DNA of 29,137 bases from NCBI GenBank assembly GCA_945928585.1, contig CAMENQ010000001.1:1-29137 (forward strand). The letters run 5' to 3'. Within the stretch, counting starts at the first letter, position 1; the number at the start of each line of letters is the position of its first letter. Made by a program: the position numbers and the translations under genes. This document shows, in pieces, positions 1 to 7,422 of the stretch. Under the pieces are notes generated by a model. That model had not been told where the DNA came from. It did not search any database and saw only the letters and a list, made by a program, of their open reading frames with translations. Source of the DNA: an uncultured Roseburia sp. (GTDB lineage Bacteria > Bacillota > Clostridia > Lachnospirales > Lachnospiraceae).

Positions 1-112
1 TATATGGTTATGTCATCTATGTTTTATATTTTATGTTTTTCATTATTTTGTCTTATATTTTACGTTTTATGTTTTTTGTCTTAGGTGTTGTTTTATTTTA
101 TACTGTGTGTAA

Positions 113-733
113 TTATTCTTTTCTGTCTACGTTCTGTCCCGTAAGGACTGTTGCCTGCTGTGCTTTAAAATTCTTCATATATGGATTTTCTTCATTACTG
201 TACTTTATGGTGGTATCTGTTACTCCTCCGGAAACATAAGTACGTCCACACTCAGGACATACAGATGTAAATATACGGACAGATGCATTTACCACCTTAC
301 CGTCATTTTCCGCCGCCTTATTATAAGCGTTTGTAACATGCTCTCCCTCATGAGCCCTGACTGCTGCCCCTGCTGCTTCAGGCGATATATGAGCTGCTGC
401 CTTAAAAGAAACCATCTCATCAGAGCCATCCTGATATTTTCTGTTTTTACATGTCTCACAATCCTCAGGCAATGACTTTCCATTTTTTACTTTTTCATCT
501 TCTTTGTCACCATTTCCGGCTATACTGCCATTCTTGCCTGCATTTTCACCATCTTTTCCTATTCCATTTATGATGGCATTTTCACTGTTATTTACAATTC
601 CCTTCACACCGGAATTCCCAGCCTCATTATTATTTCCGCTGCCGTTCAAAGCTCCTTCAACACCACTCCCGGACATACTGCTGTTATAACCTAACGAACT
701 GCCGTAGTTCATTCCACTAATCCCATTTATCAT
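113..733 (-). CDS. putative metalloprotease-like protein (SprA-related type)
   Basis: The N-terminal half is low-complexity and rich in Gly, Asn and Ser. The C-terminal half is ordered and carries CETCKNRKYQDGSDE followed by ISPEAAGAAVRAHEGEHV, which contains a zinc-type HEXXH motif (HEGEH). A second Cys pair lies in CPECGRTY. The Cys pairs plus the HEXXH resemble SprA-related putative metalloproteases of Clostridia. No signal peptide or membrane segment is visible. A reading frame extends to a GTG at 742, but that GTG lies inside the ribosome site GGAGG; the ATG at 733, 8 nt after GGAGG, is the better start. It follows hisK and probably has its own promoter (815-843). Enzymatic activity is inferred from the motif only, and the substrate is unknown. 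Confidence 0.6.
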   Translation of the reverse strand: MINGISGMNYGSSLGYNSSMSGSGVEGALNGSGNNNEAGNSGVKGIVNNSENAIINGIGKDGENAGKNGSIAGNGDKEDEKVKNGKSLPEDCETCKNRKYQDGSDEMVSFKAAAHISPEAAGAAVRAHEGEHVTNAYNKAAENDGKVVNASVRIFTSVCPECGRTYVSGGVTDTTIKYSNEENPYMKNFKAQQATVLTGQNVDRKE

Positions 734-814
734 CTGACACACCTCCGTTTTAAGGTATTCTGCTATTTACTGCATTCCTGTAATATTATTATGTATCTTT
801 TTCTGTTATAAAAA

Positions 815-843
815 ATTATAACAGACTTATACATTTTCGTCCA
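815..843 (-). promoter_or_regulatory. candidate sigma-A promoter for the metalloprotease-like gene
   Basis: On the minus strand TGGACG (838-843), a 17-nt spacer and TATAAT (815-820). It overlaps the 3' end of hisK. The -10 lies in a perfect AT-rich inverted repeat (CTGTTATAA at 803-811, TTATAACAG at 816-824). The repeat is not followed by a U-run on the minus strand, so it is not an obvious terminator for hisK. The -35 matches consensus at four of six positions. Confidence 0.4.
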
Positions 844-1654
844 GTTGTAATACATTTTTTGTTCTATTCATATACAAAAGCATCTGCTCAGGCTCAGTAA
901 TAAGCCTTACATTATTTTTATCAAGAAGCTCCAGACATCTTCCGTAAGCCTCCCTGTTTTCCATATCTCTTATGCTGTGGGCATCCAAGCCTGCTACTGC
1001 CGGAATACCTGTCTGTCCTGCTATTTCCCAGAAAAGAGGTGTAGGGTAATGCCTGTTTCCTGCCATTCCTACAACATTTATCTCCACAGGAACATCCAGT
1101 TCTTTAAGTCCCTCACAAAGCCTTCTTATATGCGACCTGTATACCTTCTCCTCTCCGGTAAAGTTTATAAGATCCGGATGGGCAATATACATAAAATGAC
1201 CTGTCGCAGCCCCTTCCAGAACCGAATCTACATATGCTTTCAGTCTTTCAGTATCCCTTGTTTCTACGCCTGTATACAACACTCCCGGCTCACCACTGAG
1301 GAAATGAGGTCCCATTATCATATAATCACAGTCAAGCTGTCTGCACATTTCCACCTGTTCAGGATAAAATTCCGGTATATATTCTGCCTCAAAGCCTATA
1401 TAAATATCTATGTCCTTTTTATATTCCTCTTTAAGCTTTTTTAGTGTACACACATATTCCGGTGCCTGAGCCATATCCATGCGTATTCCTGATACTCTGC
1501 CCTTTTCCTTGAAGGGACACGGCACATGGTCAGCAAAGCCTAATATTTTTATGCCGCTTCTAATGGCACTTTCTATGTATTCTCTTTCTGTACCTGATGC
1601 ATGCTTGCATCTGTATGTATGAGTATGAAAATTATATTTTGTAAAATCATTCAT
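827..1654 (-). CDS. hisK: histidinol-phosphatase, PHP family
   Basis: A 275-residue PHP-domain protein of usual length for HisK/HisJ-type histidinol-phosphatases, which remove phosphate from L-histidinol phosphate in histidine synthesis. Metal-binding motifs are visible: FHTHTYRCKH near the N-terminus (H10, H12), GFADHVPCPF, GFEAEYIP, and AGLDAHS near the C-terminus. The ATG at 1654 overlaps the 3' end of the MATE gene by 8 nt, so translation is probably coupled. It is the last gene of a five-gene operon that otherwise carries cell-envelope functions, with no other his genes nearby. A general PHP phosphoesterase role cannot be excluded. Confidence 0.85.
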   Translation of the reverse strand: MNDFTKYNFHTHTYRCKHASGTEREYIESAIRSGIKILGFADHVPCPFKEKGRVSGIRMDMAQAPEYVCTLKKLKEEYKKDIDIYIGFEAEYIPEFYPEQVEMCRQLDCDYMIMGPHFLSGEPGVLYTGVETRDTERLKAYVDSVLEGAATGHFMYIAHPDLINFTGEEKVYRSHIRRLCEGLKELDVPVEINVVGMAGNRHYPTPLFWEIAGQTGIPAVAGLDAHSIRDMENREAYGRCLELLDKNNVRLITEPEQMLLYMNRTKNVLQLDENV

Positions 1655-3029
1655 TAGTATTTTCTTCTTTCTTTTTCAATATTCTGTTTATATTAATTAA
1701 AAACAAAGCGGTAGCTGTGGCAGCCGACAATACATCAGAAACCGGCTCCGCATAATATACTCCCCACACTCCGAAAAATTTCGGCAGAATTATTGCCAGA
1801 GGTATAAGAAGAATTATCTTTCTTAAAACCGCTATAAAAAGTGACAGCTTGGCCTGTCCCAATGCTACAAAGGTTGGCTGTATACCGTTTTGCAGTCCGA
1901 AAACAAGCATTCCTGCCATAAATACAGGCATTACCTTTTCTACAAGATTTATAAGTTCACCATCATCCGTAAACATTCCTGCAAATACCCTTGGAAATAT
2001 CATTACACAGGCTGTAGCCAGATTAACAAATGTAAACGTGACTGCTATCATCCTACGATATGCTGCCCGCACTCTTTTATAATTTTCTGCTCCGTAGTTA
2101 TAGCTGATAATAGGCTGTACTCCCTGTGTGAAACCGCTTACCGGTGCGCTTATCATCTGCATAATACTTTGCATAATAGTAAATGAGCCTACATAAATAT
2201 CTCCTCCATATGTTTGAAGTCCTCTGTTTATTACTATACTTATAAGGCTTTCCGTAGACGCCATAATAAACGGTGAAATGCCAAGCGATGTTATCTGCTT
2301 TATTTCCTCTCCCGAAGGTCTTAAAAGCTTTCTTCTAAGAGTCATTGACGCATCTTTTTTTATAAGCGTTCTTACAACCCATATGGCGCTGGCACTCTGC
2401 GATATGACTGTTGCTATGGCTGCACCTCTTACGTTTAAGTCAAACACAAATATAAACAGCGGGTCAAGAATAAGATTTAATACTGCTCCTATACCAACCG
2501 AAAGCATAGCCGTAAGAGATTTTCCCTGTGCTATAATATATTGATTTAATCCCAGATACAGCATAACAGGCAGCGTGCCTATAAGATATATGCCTAGGTA
2601 GCTGTCAGCGTAGCCTATGGTAAATTCGCTGGCGCCAAACAGCATAAGAAGCGGTCTTTTCCATATGTAAAAGCAGACCATAATGGTTGCTGCAAAGCAT
2701 CCCAGCATAAATACTCCTGTTCCAAGTATTTTTTCTGCCTTCTGCCTGTCCTTTTTTCCAAGGGCTATTGCCGCAAGTGGCGCTCCTCCTGCTCCTACAA
2801 TCATGGCAAACGCTGAAACAAATGTAATCACCGGGAAGGTTAAACCCACTCCCGTAAGTGCATTGGATCCTACTCCCTGTATATGTCCTATATATATGCG
2901 GTCCACTATACTGTATAATATATTTATAAGCTGTGCTATTATGCCCGGTACCGCCATTTTGAACATTAACGATGTTATCGGCGCCGTACCTAATGCTTTC
3001 TGTCTGTCACCACCTGTTTCAGAACTCAT
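1647..3029 (-). CDS. MATE family efflux transporter
   Basis: A 460-residue integral membrane protein with about twelve hydrophobic segments and the MATE (NorM/DinF-like) pattern. The N-terminus has MFKMAVPGIIAQLINILYS, then DRIYIGH, and the mirrored half has GISPFIMASTESLISIVIN and TQGVQPIISYNYGA. Family members export cationic drugs or metabolites in exchange for Na+ or H+. The start at 3029 overlaps the preceding gene by 11 nt and has GAGGT upstream within that gene. The substrate cannot be told from sequence. Confidence 0.9.
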   Translation of the reverse strand: MSSETGGDRQKALGTAPITSLMFKMAVPGIIAQLINILYSIVDRIYIGHIQGVGSNALTGVGLTFPVITFVSAFAMIVGAGGAPLAAIALGKKDRQKAEKILGTGVFMLGCFAATIMVCFYIWKRPLLMLFGASEFTIGYADSYLGIYLIGTLPVMLYLGLNQYIIAQGKSLTAMLSVGIGAVLNLILDPLFIFVFDLNVRGAAIATVISQSASAIWVVRTLIKKDASMTLRRKLLRPSGEEIKQITSLGISPFIMASTESLISIVINRGLQTYGGDIYVGSFTIMQSIMQMISAPVSGFTQGVQPIISYNYGAENYKRVRAAYRRMIAVTFTFVNLATACVMIFPRVFAGMFTDDGELINLVEKVMPVFMAGMLVFGLQNGIQPTFVALGQAKLSLFIAVLRKIILLIPLAIILPKFFGVWGVYYAEPVSDVLSAATATALFLININRILKKKEENTNE

Positions 3030-3567
3030 AGCTTCTTACCTCACAATTTTTTATTCCAAATTCAGCGAATTCTTTATTTGTCATATCAAAAAAGTAAGAC
3101 TGTATTACTCTCGATATGCCGTTATGTGCAACCAAAAGATATGTTTTATCAGCATCTTCCTTTAATTCATCTAAAAGATTATAAATTCTCTGGCACAGAT
3201 GAAGCATAGTCTCCCCGCCGTCATAATGAGTTATAAAGTGGCTTTTCATTTCCCTGAATTCTGCTCCGTCTCTTGGCGTTGATTCAAAGCGTCCGAAGTT
3301 CTGCTCCTTGAGGCTCATTTCCATACGCATCGGCACGCCTGTTATCTCACTTATATGCCTTGCTGTCTCTGATGCTCTTACTAAAGGAGAATATAATATC
3401 TCATCTATATGAAGTTCTCCATTTTTCATCTGTTCCTTAAGCCTTATTCCAAGCTCTTCTGCCTGTCTGTGTCCAAGCTCCGTAAGTTCTATGTCTGTAG
3501 CTCCGCAAATTTTATTTTCAACATTCCATATTGTTTGACCGTGTCTTGTAAAATATATATGTGACAT
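3019..3567 (-). CDS. histidine phosphatase (phosphoglycerate mutase-like) family protein
   Basis: A 182-residue protein opening with the catalytic RHG motif (FTRHGQT; H9 is the phospho-acceptor) and followed by TDIELTELGHRQAEELG, typical of the histidine phosphatase superfamily. YSPLVRASETA and the second catalytic His in LVAHNGISR are present. A purine-rich site (AGGCAGG) precedes the ATG. It lies 18 nt after the amidase gene and overlaps the MATE gene, so it is an operon member. The substrate is unknown; relatives include sugar-phosphate and alpha-ribazole phosphatases. Confidence 0.88.
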   Translation of the reverse strand: MSHIYFTRHGQTIWNVENKICGATDIELTELGHRQAEELGIRLKEQMKNGELHIDEILYSPLVRASETARHISEITGVPMRMEMSLKEQNFGRFESTPRDGAEFREMKSHFITHYDGGETMLHLCQRIYNLLDELKEDADKTYLLVAHNGISRVIQSYFFDMTNKEFAEFGIKNCEVRSYEF

Positions 3568-3585
3568 TTTTTCCTGCCTTTCTTT

Positions 3586-4611
3586 TTATTGAATATTGTC
3601 GTTTTGACTATAAAATTCATCAACTCCGTCTGCAATTCCCCTTGCAACCTTCCACTGGTATTCCTCAGTACTAAGCAGTTTATCCTCATCATCATTTGTC
3701 ATAAATCCCACCTCAACAATGGATACCGGTATCTGACACCAGTTTATTCCGCTCATATTATCAACTTCACTTACATTCCTTTTTCTGCATCCTGTGCTTT
3801 CACACAGATTATTAAGTACCGCTTCTGACAATCTTCTGCTTTCTTCATATATGGAGCTGCAATACGGATTTTGCGGTGTAGGACAAAGGGTGGTTGCTCC
3901 GCTTACTGAATTGTTGTCCGAACCGTCTGCATGTATTCGTAAGAATGATGTAGCTCCCGATGTATTTGCAATCTGTGCTCTTTCTGCATTGCTTATATTT
4001 ACATCATTTGTCTCACGTATCATTATAACAGTATAGCCTCTGTTTTCAAGTTCCTGTTTTAATTTAAGTGAGATTTCCAGTGTCAGCTCATATTCCGGCT
4101 TGCCGGTTACAACCCCGGACGTACCGCCTGCCACCTTGGCTTTCATAATATCTGAGCCGGGTCCTATTGGTTCCTTTTCACTATTTCCCCTGCTTTGATG
4201 TCCGGCATCTATGGCTACTATTCTGTCAACATTGCCATATGGGGTTTCCGTATTTTGTGTGGTTATCTGTATAGCTTCTGTATCTTTTTCCGTGGTCTCT
4301 TCCTGCACAAACTCTGTCGTTTCTTCTGTGGTCTTTTCCTGTTCAGACTTAACAGTTTCTTCCGTTGTCTGCTCCTGTGTAGGATTAACAGTTTCCTCTG
4401 TTGTCTGTTCCTGTTCAGGTTTTTCATTTTCTTCTGTTGTATGTTTCTGCGCAGCTTCCTCAGTTTTTTCAGTTATCTTCTCCCGTAAGGCGTTTGCATT
4501 TTCCTTATCACACCCACCGAAAGCTGTCAAAATACACATTATAATAAAAACAGCCGCCAACCCTTTTATTTTTTTTAAAATACTCCTGTATCTGACTTTT
4601 CTTTCTTCCAT
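3586..4611 (-). CDS. N-acetylmuramoyl-L-alanine amidase, lipoprotein with repeat linker
   Basis: An Amidase_3 peptidoglycan hydrolase, which cleaves the bond between MurNAc and L-alanine. The start at 4611 (MEERKVRYRS) is chosen because GGAG lies 7 nt upstream; the frame continues to 4683, but that part is an arginine-rich stretch inside an intergenic inverted repeat. Residues about 14-34 form a hydrophobic signal ending in FGGC, an acceptable lipobox (C34). Residues about 55-113 are a Thr/Glu-rich linker with four 12-residue repeats of the type QEQTTEETV. The catalytic domain follows with zinc ligands in VAIDAGHQS (H138), in PEYELTLE and in RIHADGS, and the catalytic Glu in VEVGFMTN. It is exported and sits beside a secreted C39-type peptidase, which points to envelope work. 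Confidence 0.88.
   Translation of the reverse strand: MEERKVRYRSILKKIKGLAAVFIIMCILTAFGGCDKENANALREKITEKTEEAAQKHTTEENEKPEQEQTTEETVNPTQEQTTEETVKSEQEKTTEETTEFVQEETTEKDTEAIQITTQNTETPYGNVDRIVAIDAGHQSRGNSEKEPIGPGSDIMKAKVAGGTSGVVTGKPEYELTLEISLKLKQELENRGYTVIMIRETNDVNISNAERAQIANTSGATSFLRIHADGSDNNSVSGATTLCPTPQNPYCSSIYEESRRLSEAVLNNLCESTGCRKRNVSEVDNMSGINWCQIPVSIVEVGFMTNDDEDKLLSTEEYQWKVARGIADGVDEFYSQNDNIQ
4273..4416 (-). repeat. 36-bp in-frame tandem repeat in the amidase linker
   Basis: Four degenerate copies of a 12-residue unit (consensus about xQEQTTEETVxx) cover residues 66-113 of the amidase, with a weaker copy (KHTTEENEKP) just before. The units are in phase with the reading frame, so copy-number change would alter linker length without shifting the frame. 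Confidence 0.75.
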
Positions 4612-4627
4612 AATTAATCTCCATTCC

Positions 4628-4678
4628 GGAGCGTTTTGCGCGACGGGACGTGCTTTCGTGGCTGCTTTGTGACGCTCC
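4628..4678. repeat. GC-rich inverted repeat upstream of the amidase ribosome site
   Basis: Perfect 7-bp arms GGAGCGT (4628-4634) and ACGCTCC (4672-4678) enclose 37 bp that are much more GC-rich than the surrounding DNA. It sits inside an operon, between the C39-type peptidase stop and the amidase GGAG, and has no U-run, so it does not look like a terminator. An RNA-stability or attenuation element, or an inserted palindromic unit, are the likelier options. Confidence 0.45.
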
Positions 4679-4703
4679 TGCACAAACAGCCCCTGTTTAA
4701 GAT

Positions 4704-5627
4704 TTATTTTATAACCACAGCCTGTGAAAACAACTGCTCATATCTTGTTTTAAACAGCGCAGCATCATACTTTGCATTTCCCTTAAGCGGGTCCATAACA
4801 TATACAATATTTTCAGATTTATTGTAACCTGTAATGACAAGGCAATGCTCTCCTCCAATCCATGAATATGTCCCATCCTGTAATTTCCATTGCTCATAAT
4901 ATCTCGGCTCACTCATATTTACAGTTGCCCATACTATAACAGGATGATTTTGATTAATTTCCTTATATAAATCCTCAAACGATGTCCCACTTATGTCATA
5001 TGCCCTGTAAAATGAATTCTGCTCTGATAAATATTTATTGGCTGCTTTTTCTATAACAGATGCAAAGCATCCATAACCGTCATTTGTAAACGGGTCTCCT
5101 ATAAATGCTTCAAATGCCGTAACATTGCCCATCTCACCTCTCTCTAAATATTTATCAGCCATGGTTTCCTTAGTTACATTATAGCCCCAATAATTTAATA
5201 CCGAAGTAAGTGATGTAATTTCACAGCCTGTCGGCAGACTGGGTTTCTGCATAAGTGCATTCATTAATATGTATTTCTGCTCTAAGGTTGTATCAACATA
5301 TTCCTCCGTATTATTTTCCCTGGTAACAAATTCCGTGACTATCTGGGTGTACTGATATTCTTCTGTATTCTGAGTATCAGCATTTGTTTGCTCATTTTGG
5401 GTTTCCGGGAAATATTGTGCAGTTGTTTCCTTCTGTATCTCTGTTGATGCGTCTTCATATATGGAATCTTCTCCCGAAGCTTCCACTCCATACACATCCC
5501 CGGAAACATGTTCTTTCTTTCCCCCTCCATCTATAATATAATGCCAGGCAATAATAACCAACAAAATACAGATAGAAAATATGGCAATAGCACCAAGTAC
5601 TGCATTTGTATTATTTCTCCTGCTCAT
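4704..5627 (-). CDS. membrane-anchored C39-type (papain-like) cysteine peptidase
   Basis: A 307-residue protein with a signal-anchor helix at residues about 9-31 and a Thr/Glu/Asn-rich linker to about residue 118. The C-terminal domain is of the Peptidase_C39_2 type. It shows the catalytic Cys in SLPTGCEITSL (C135), the His in WIGGEHCLVITGY (H261) and the Asp in VYVMDPLKG (D279). The domain would lie outside the membrane. The ATG has GGAGG four nt upstream and a good promoter at 5663-5692, so this is the first gene of the envelope operon. Members of this family are often tied to cell-wall or peptide processing in Firmicutes; no substrate can be named. Confidence 0.85.
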   Translation of the reverse strand: MSRRNNTNAVLGAIAIFSICILLVIIAWHYIIDGGGKKEHVSGDVYGVEASGEDSIYEDASTEIQKETTAQYFPETQNEQTNADTQNTEEYQYTQIVTEFVTRENNTEEYVDTTLEQKYILMNALMQKPSLPTGCEITSLTSVLNYWGYNVTKETMADKYLERGEMGNVTAFEAFIGDPFTNDGYGCFASVIEKAANKYLSEQNSFYRAYDISGTSFEDLYKEINQNHPVIVWATVNMSEPRYYEQWKLQDGTYSWIGGEHCLVITGYNKSENIVYVMDPLKGNAKYDAALFKTRYEQLFSQAVVIK

Positions 5628-5662
5628 CTTCCCTCCAAATCAATTTTTATATTTTATATTTC

Positions 5663-5692
5663 ATTATAGCATATGTAAATGTAATCTCACAA
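5663..5692 (-). promoter_or_regulatory. sigma-A promoter of the envelope operon
   Basis: On the minus strand TTGTGA (5687-5692), an 18-nt spacer and a perfect TATAAT (5663-5668), 36 nt before the C39-type peptidase ATG. It lies between that gene and the terminator of the gene upstream. Confidence 0.65.
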
Positions 5693-5710
5693 GGAAAAAC
5701 CGAATTTTCC

Positions 5711-5745
5711 ACCAAAAAAAAGCGCCGCACGGCAGCGGCGCTTTT
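5711..5745 (-). terminator. Rho-independent terminator after the 5'-nucleotidase remnant; copy of the hairpin repeat
   Basis: Arms AAAAGCGCCGC (5718-5728) and GCGGCGCTTTT (5735-5745) with a 6-nt loop. On the minus strand the stem runs into eight U residues. The hairpin and its flanks, including AAATTCGCATT, are nearly the same as a segment at about 17723-17762, so it belongs to a dispersed repeat family. Confidence 0.85.
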
Positions 5746-5773
5746 AAATTCGCATTAATCAAAATTAATTATA

Positions 5774-6828
5774 TTAAGCTTTCTGTGTTTTCTTTAATAC
5801 TGCTATTACACCAACAGAAACTATTAACATAACACCAAATATCCACACCATTGTACTGTCACCTGTACCCGGTATTCCGTCAGCTTTTCCGTTCTGTATT
5901 GTCTCTGTTGTTGTTTCTGCTACTGGTTTTGTTTCCTGTTCTGTTTCTGTAGGTGCTTTATATGCTGTTATTACCTTTATTCTGCCTTCGCCGTATGGTG
6001 ATGCATAAATACTGTCTGCTTTTATCTCTCCACCAAGACTGTTTACAATATAATCTATAAGCACCTGATTGTCTACCTTAACTTCATCGAGAAGAATATT
6101 GTCATTCTTAAACATTGTATAACCGTCCCCGCCACTTTTTAACATATAATTGTGTGAGGCCAGCTTATATGTTTTGTTTAAGTCAAGTGCATCATTGCCA
6201 ACCATTACATTTTTTACACGATATTCACCTTCAACTTTTACAAATCCACCCTTATCATCGCAAACTACTGATGAAGGAATTGTGGTATCTATTTGATATG
6301 TAAGTCCTGAAACCTGTAAAAATCCGCAGCTGTCACTTGTTTCCGGATCTTTTATAACAAGATTAACCTGTGTTCCGGCAACCACCTTATTCTGAAGTTC
6401 ATTAAACTTTTCTGTAATGCTGTTTACAAAATTCAAAGTTTTCATATCCTCTGATGGCACTTCACTGATAAGTTTTGTCGTAATATTGTCCGAATTATAT
6501 TAAGGAATGTATCAAGTCCAAAATCAAACTCATGATTTCCCGGTACTGCTATGTCATATCCCACATAATCCATAATGTCTGCAATATATTGTCCTTCTGA
6601 CAGTGTGCCTATAACGCCTCCCTGTATAGAATCTCCGCCATCAATAAGTGTAACATTATAGCCTGCTGCCTCAAGCTGTTTTTTGTAGGCTGCAAGCGAT
6701 GCATATCCCAATGTGTCTTCATCCTTAACATATCCATTATGAACATCATTTGTATATAAAACTACTATATCCTTACCATTTGCAGCTTCATCCTTATCTG
6801 TAAGCTCATACACAGCATACGCTTTCAT
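5774..6828 (-). pseudogene. 5'-nucleotidase / UDP-sugar hydrolase remnant, cell-wall anchored
   Basis: Two out-of-phase frames (6442-6828 and 5774-6460) carry pieces of one surface 5'-nucleotidase. The first has the start of the metallophosphatase domain: VLYTNDVHNG, LIDGGDSIQGG and VPGNHEFDFGLDTFLN. It then jumps to a segment from between the two domains (SDNITTKLISEVPSEDMK, in the other frame) and soon again, after NLVIKDPETS, to the end of the nucleotidase domain (GFLQVSGLTYQID, then YMLKSGGDGYTMF). The C-terminus is intact: IPGTGD, a hydrophobic helix and KKTQKA, a sortase signal. The signal peptide and much of both domains are missing, and no ribosome site precedes the ATG at 6828. Intact relatives are usually well over 500 residues. 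It is almost certainly non-functional. Confidence 0.85.
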
Positions 6829-7213
6829 CAGTCACCACAACATTTTCAACAAAATCTTCTATATTAAATACTATTTTTCTGCTCTTTAAAAGCTGATACA
6901 TAATTCCAAACTTGTCCAACTGGAGTCTTCTTAATATATCGTTGTAATCCTTTTCGTTATAATTATAAAATTCTTTTCTGTCATATCTCCTTCCAAAACA
7001 CTCAAGTTCATTTATTGTTCCGTATTTGTGTCTCAGTTCATTGTCAAGTTCACTCACATACTCGTAATCATACAACCCTGATGTACACTGATTTAGTATC
7101 CTTCTTATTTCCCGTATTTCAAAATATGCATCAGCGGCTTCCTTGTTATCCCTAAAGGCTATTATATACTCCGCCTTATTAATCATTTCCTTATTAAATT
7201 TTATCTGTCCCAT
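6806..7213 (-). CDS. hypothetical protein, possibly with a truncated C-terminus
   Basis: A 135-residue soluble, charged protein that I do not recognise. It is rich in Asp, Glu, Lys, Arg, Tyr and Asn, with likely helices around EAADAYFEIREIRRILNQC and ILRRLQLDKF, and no membrane segment. AGGAGG precedes the ATG well. The last residues (VTDESVCCV) are read in a second frame through the start of the 5'-nucleotidase remnant, so a deletion may have removed the natural end of this gene together with the signal peptide of the next. Confidence 0.6.
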   Translation of the reverse strand: MGQIKFNKEMINKAEYIIAFRDNKEAADAYFEIREIRRILNQCTSGLYDYEYVSELDNELRHKYGTINELECFGRRYDRKEFYNYNEKDYNDILRRLQLDKFGIMYQLLKSRKIVFNIEDFVENVVVTDESVCCV

Positions 7214-7422
7214 ATTCTTGTCCTCCTATGCATTTGTAATTTTTTCCCTTATTGCTTACTTATTATAACGATTCTGTTTTAAAAAGTTTGTCGAAATGTG
7301 GCAATCACGTGAAATTTTACGTTATTTTTACAATATAAATGTATAAAAATGCATATTTATATTATGTTTTGCTTTAAATATGTCGCATAACAGCTTCACC
7401 TTTTAAACAAACCGGACTAATT

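Noticed and set aside
504..689. Plus-strand hydrophobic frame opposite the metalloprotease-like gene
   Set aside because: It is a shadow of the Gly/Asn-rich minus-strand gene, with no ribosome site.
803..824. AT-rich hairpin after hisK as a terminator
   Set aside because: The stem is pure AT apart from its ends and no U-run follows on the minus strand. A promoter -10 inside it explains it as well.
4195..4672. Two Cys/Phe/Ser-rich plus-strand frames opposite the amidase
   Set aside because: They mirror the Thr/Glu-rich repeat linker on the minus strand.
4612..4683. N-terminal extension of the amidase (Arg/Ala-rich, reading through the inverted repeat)
   Set aside because: A good GGAG sits before the ATG at 4611, and the extension would put a charged stretch ahead of a lipoprotein signal.
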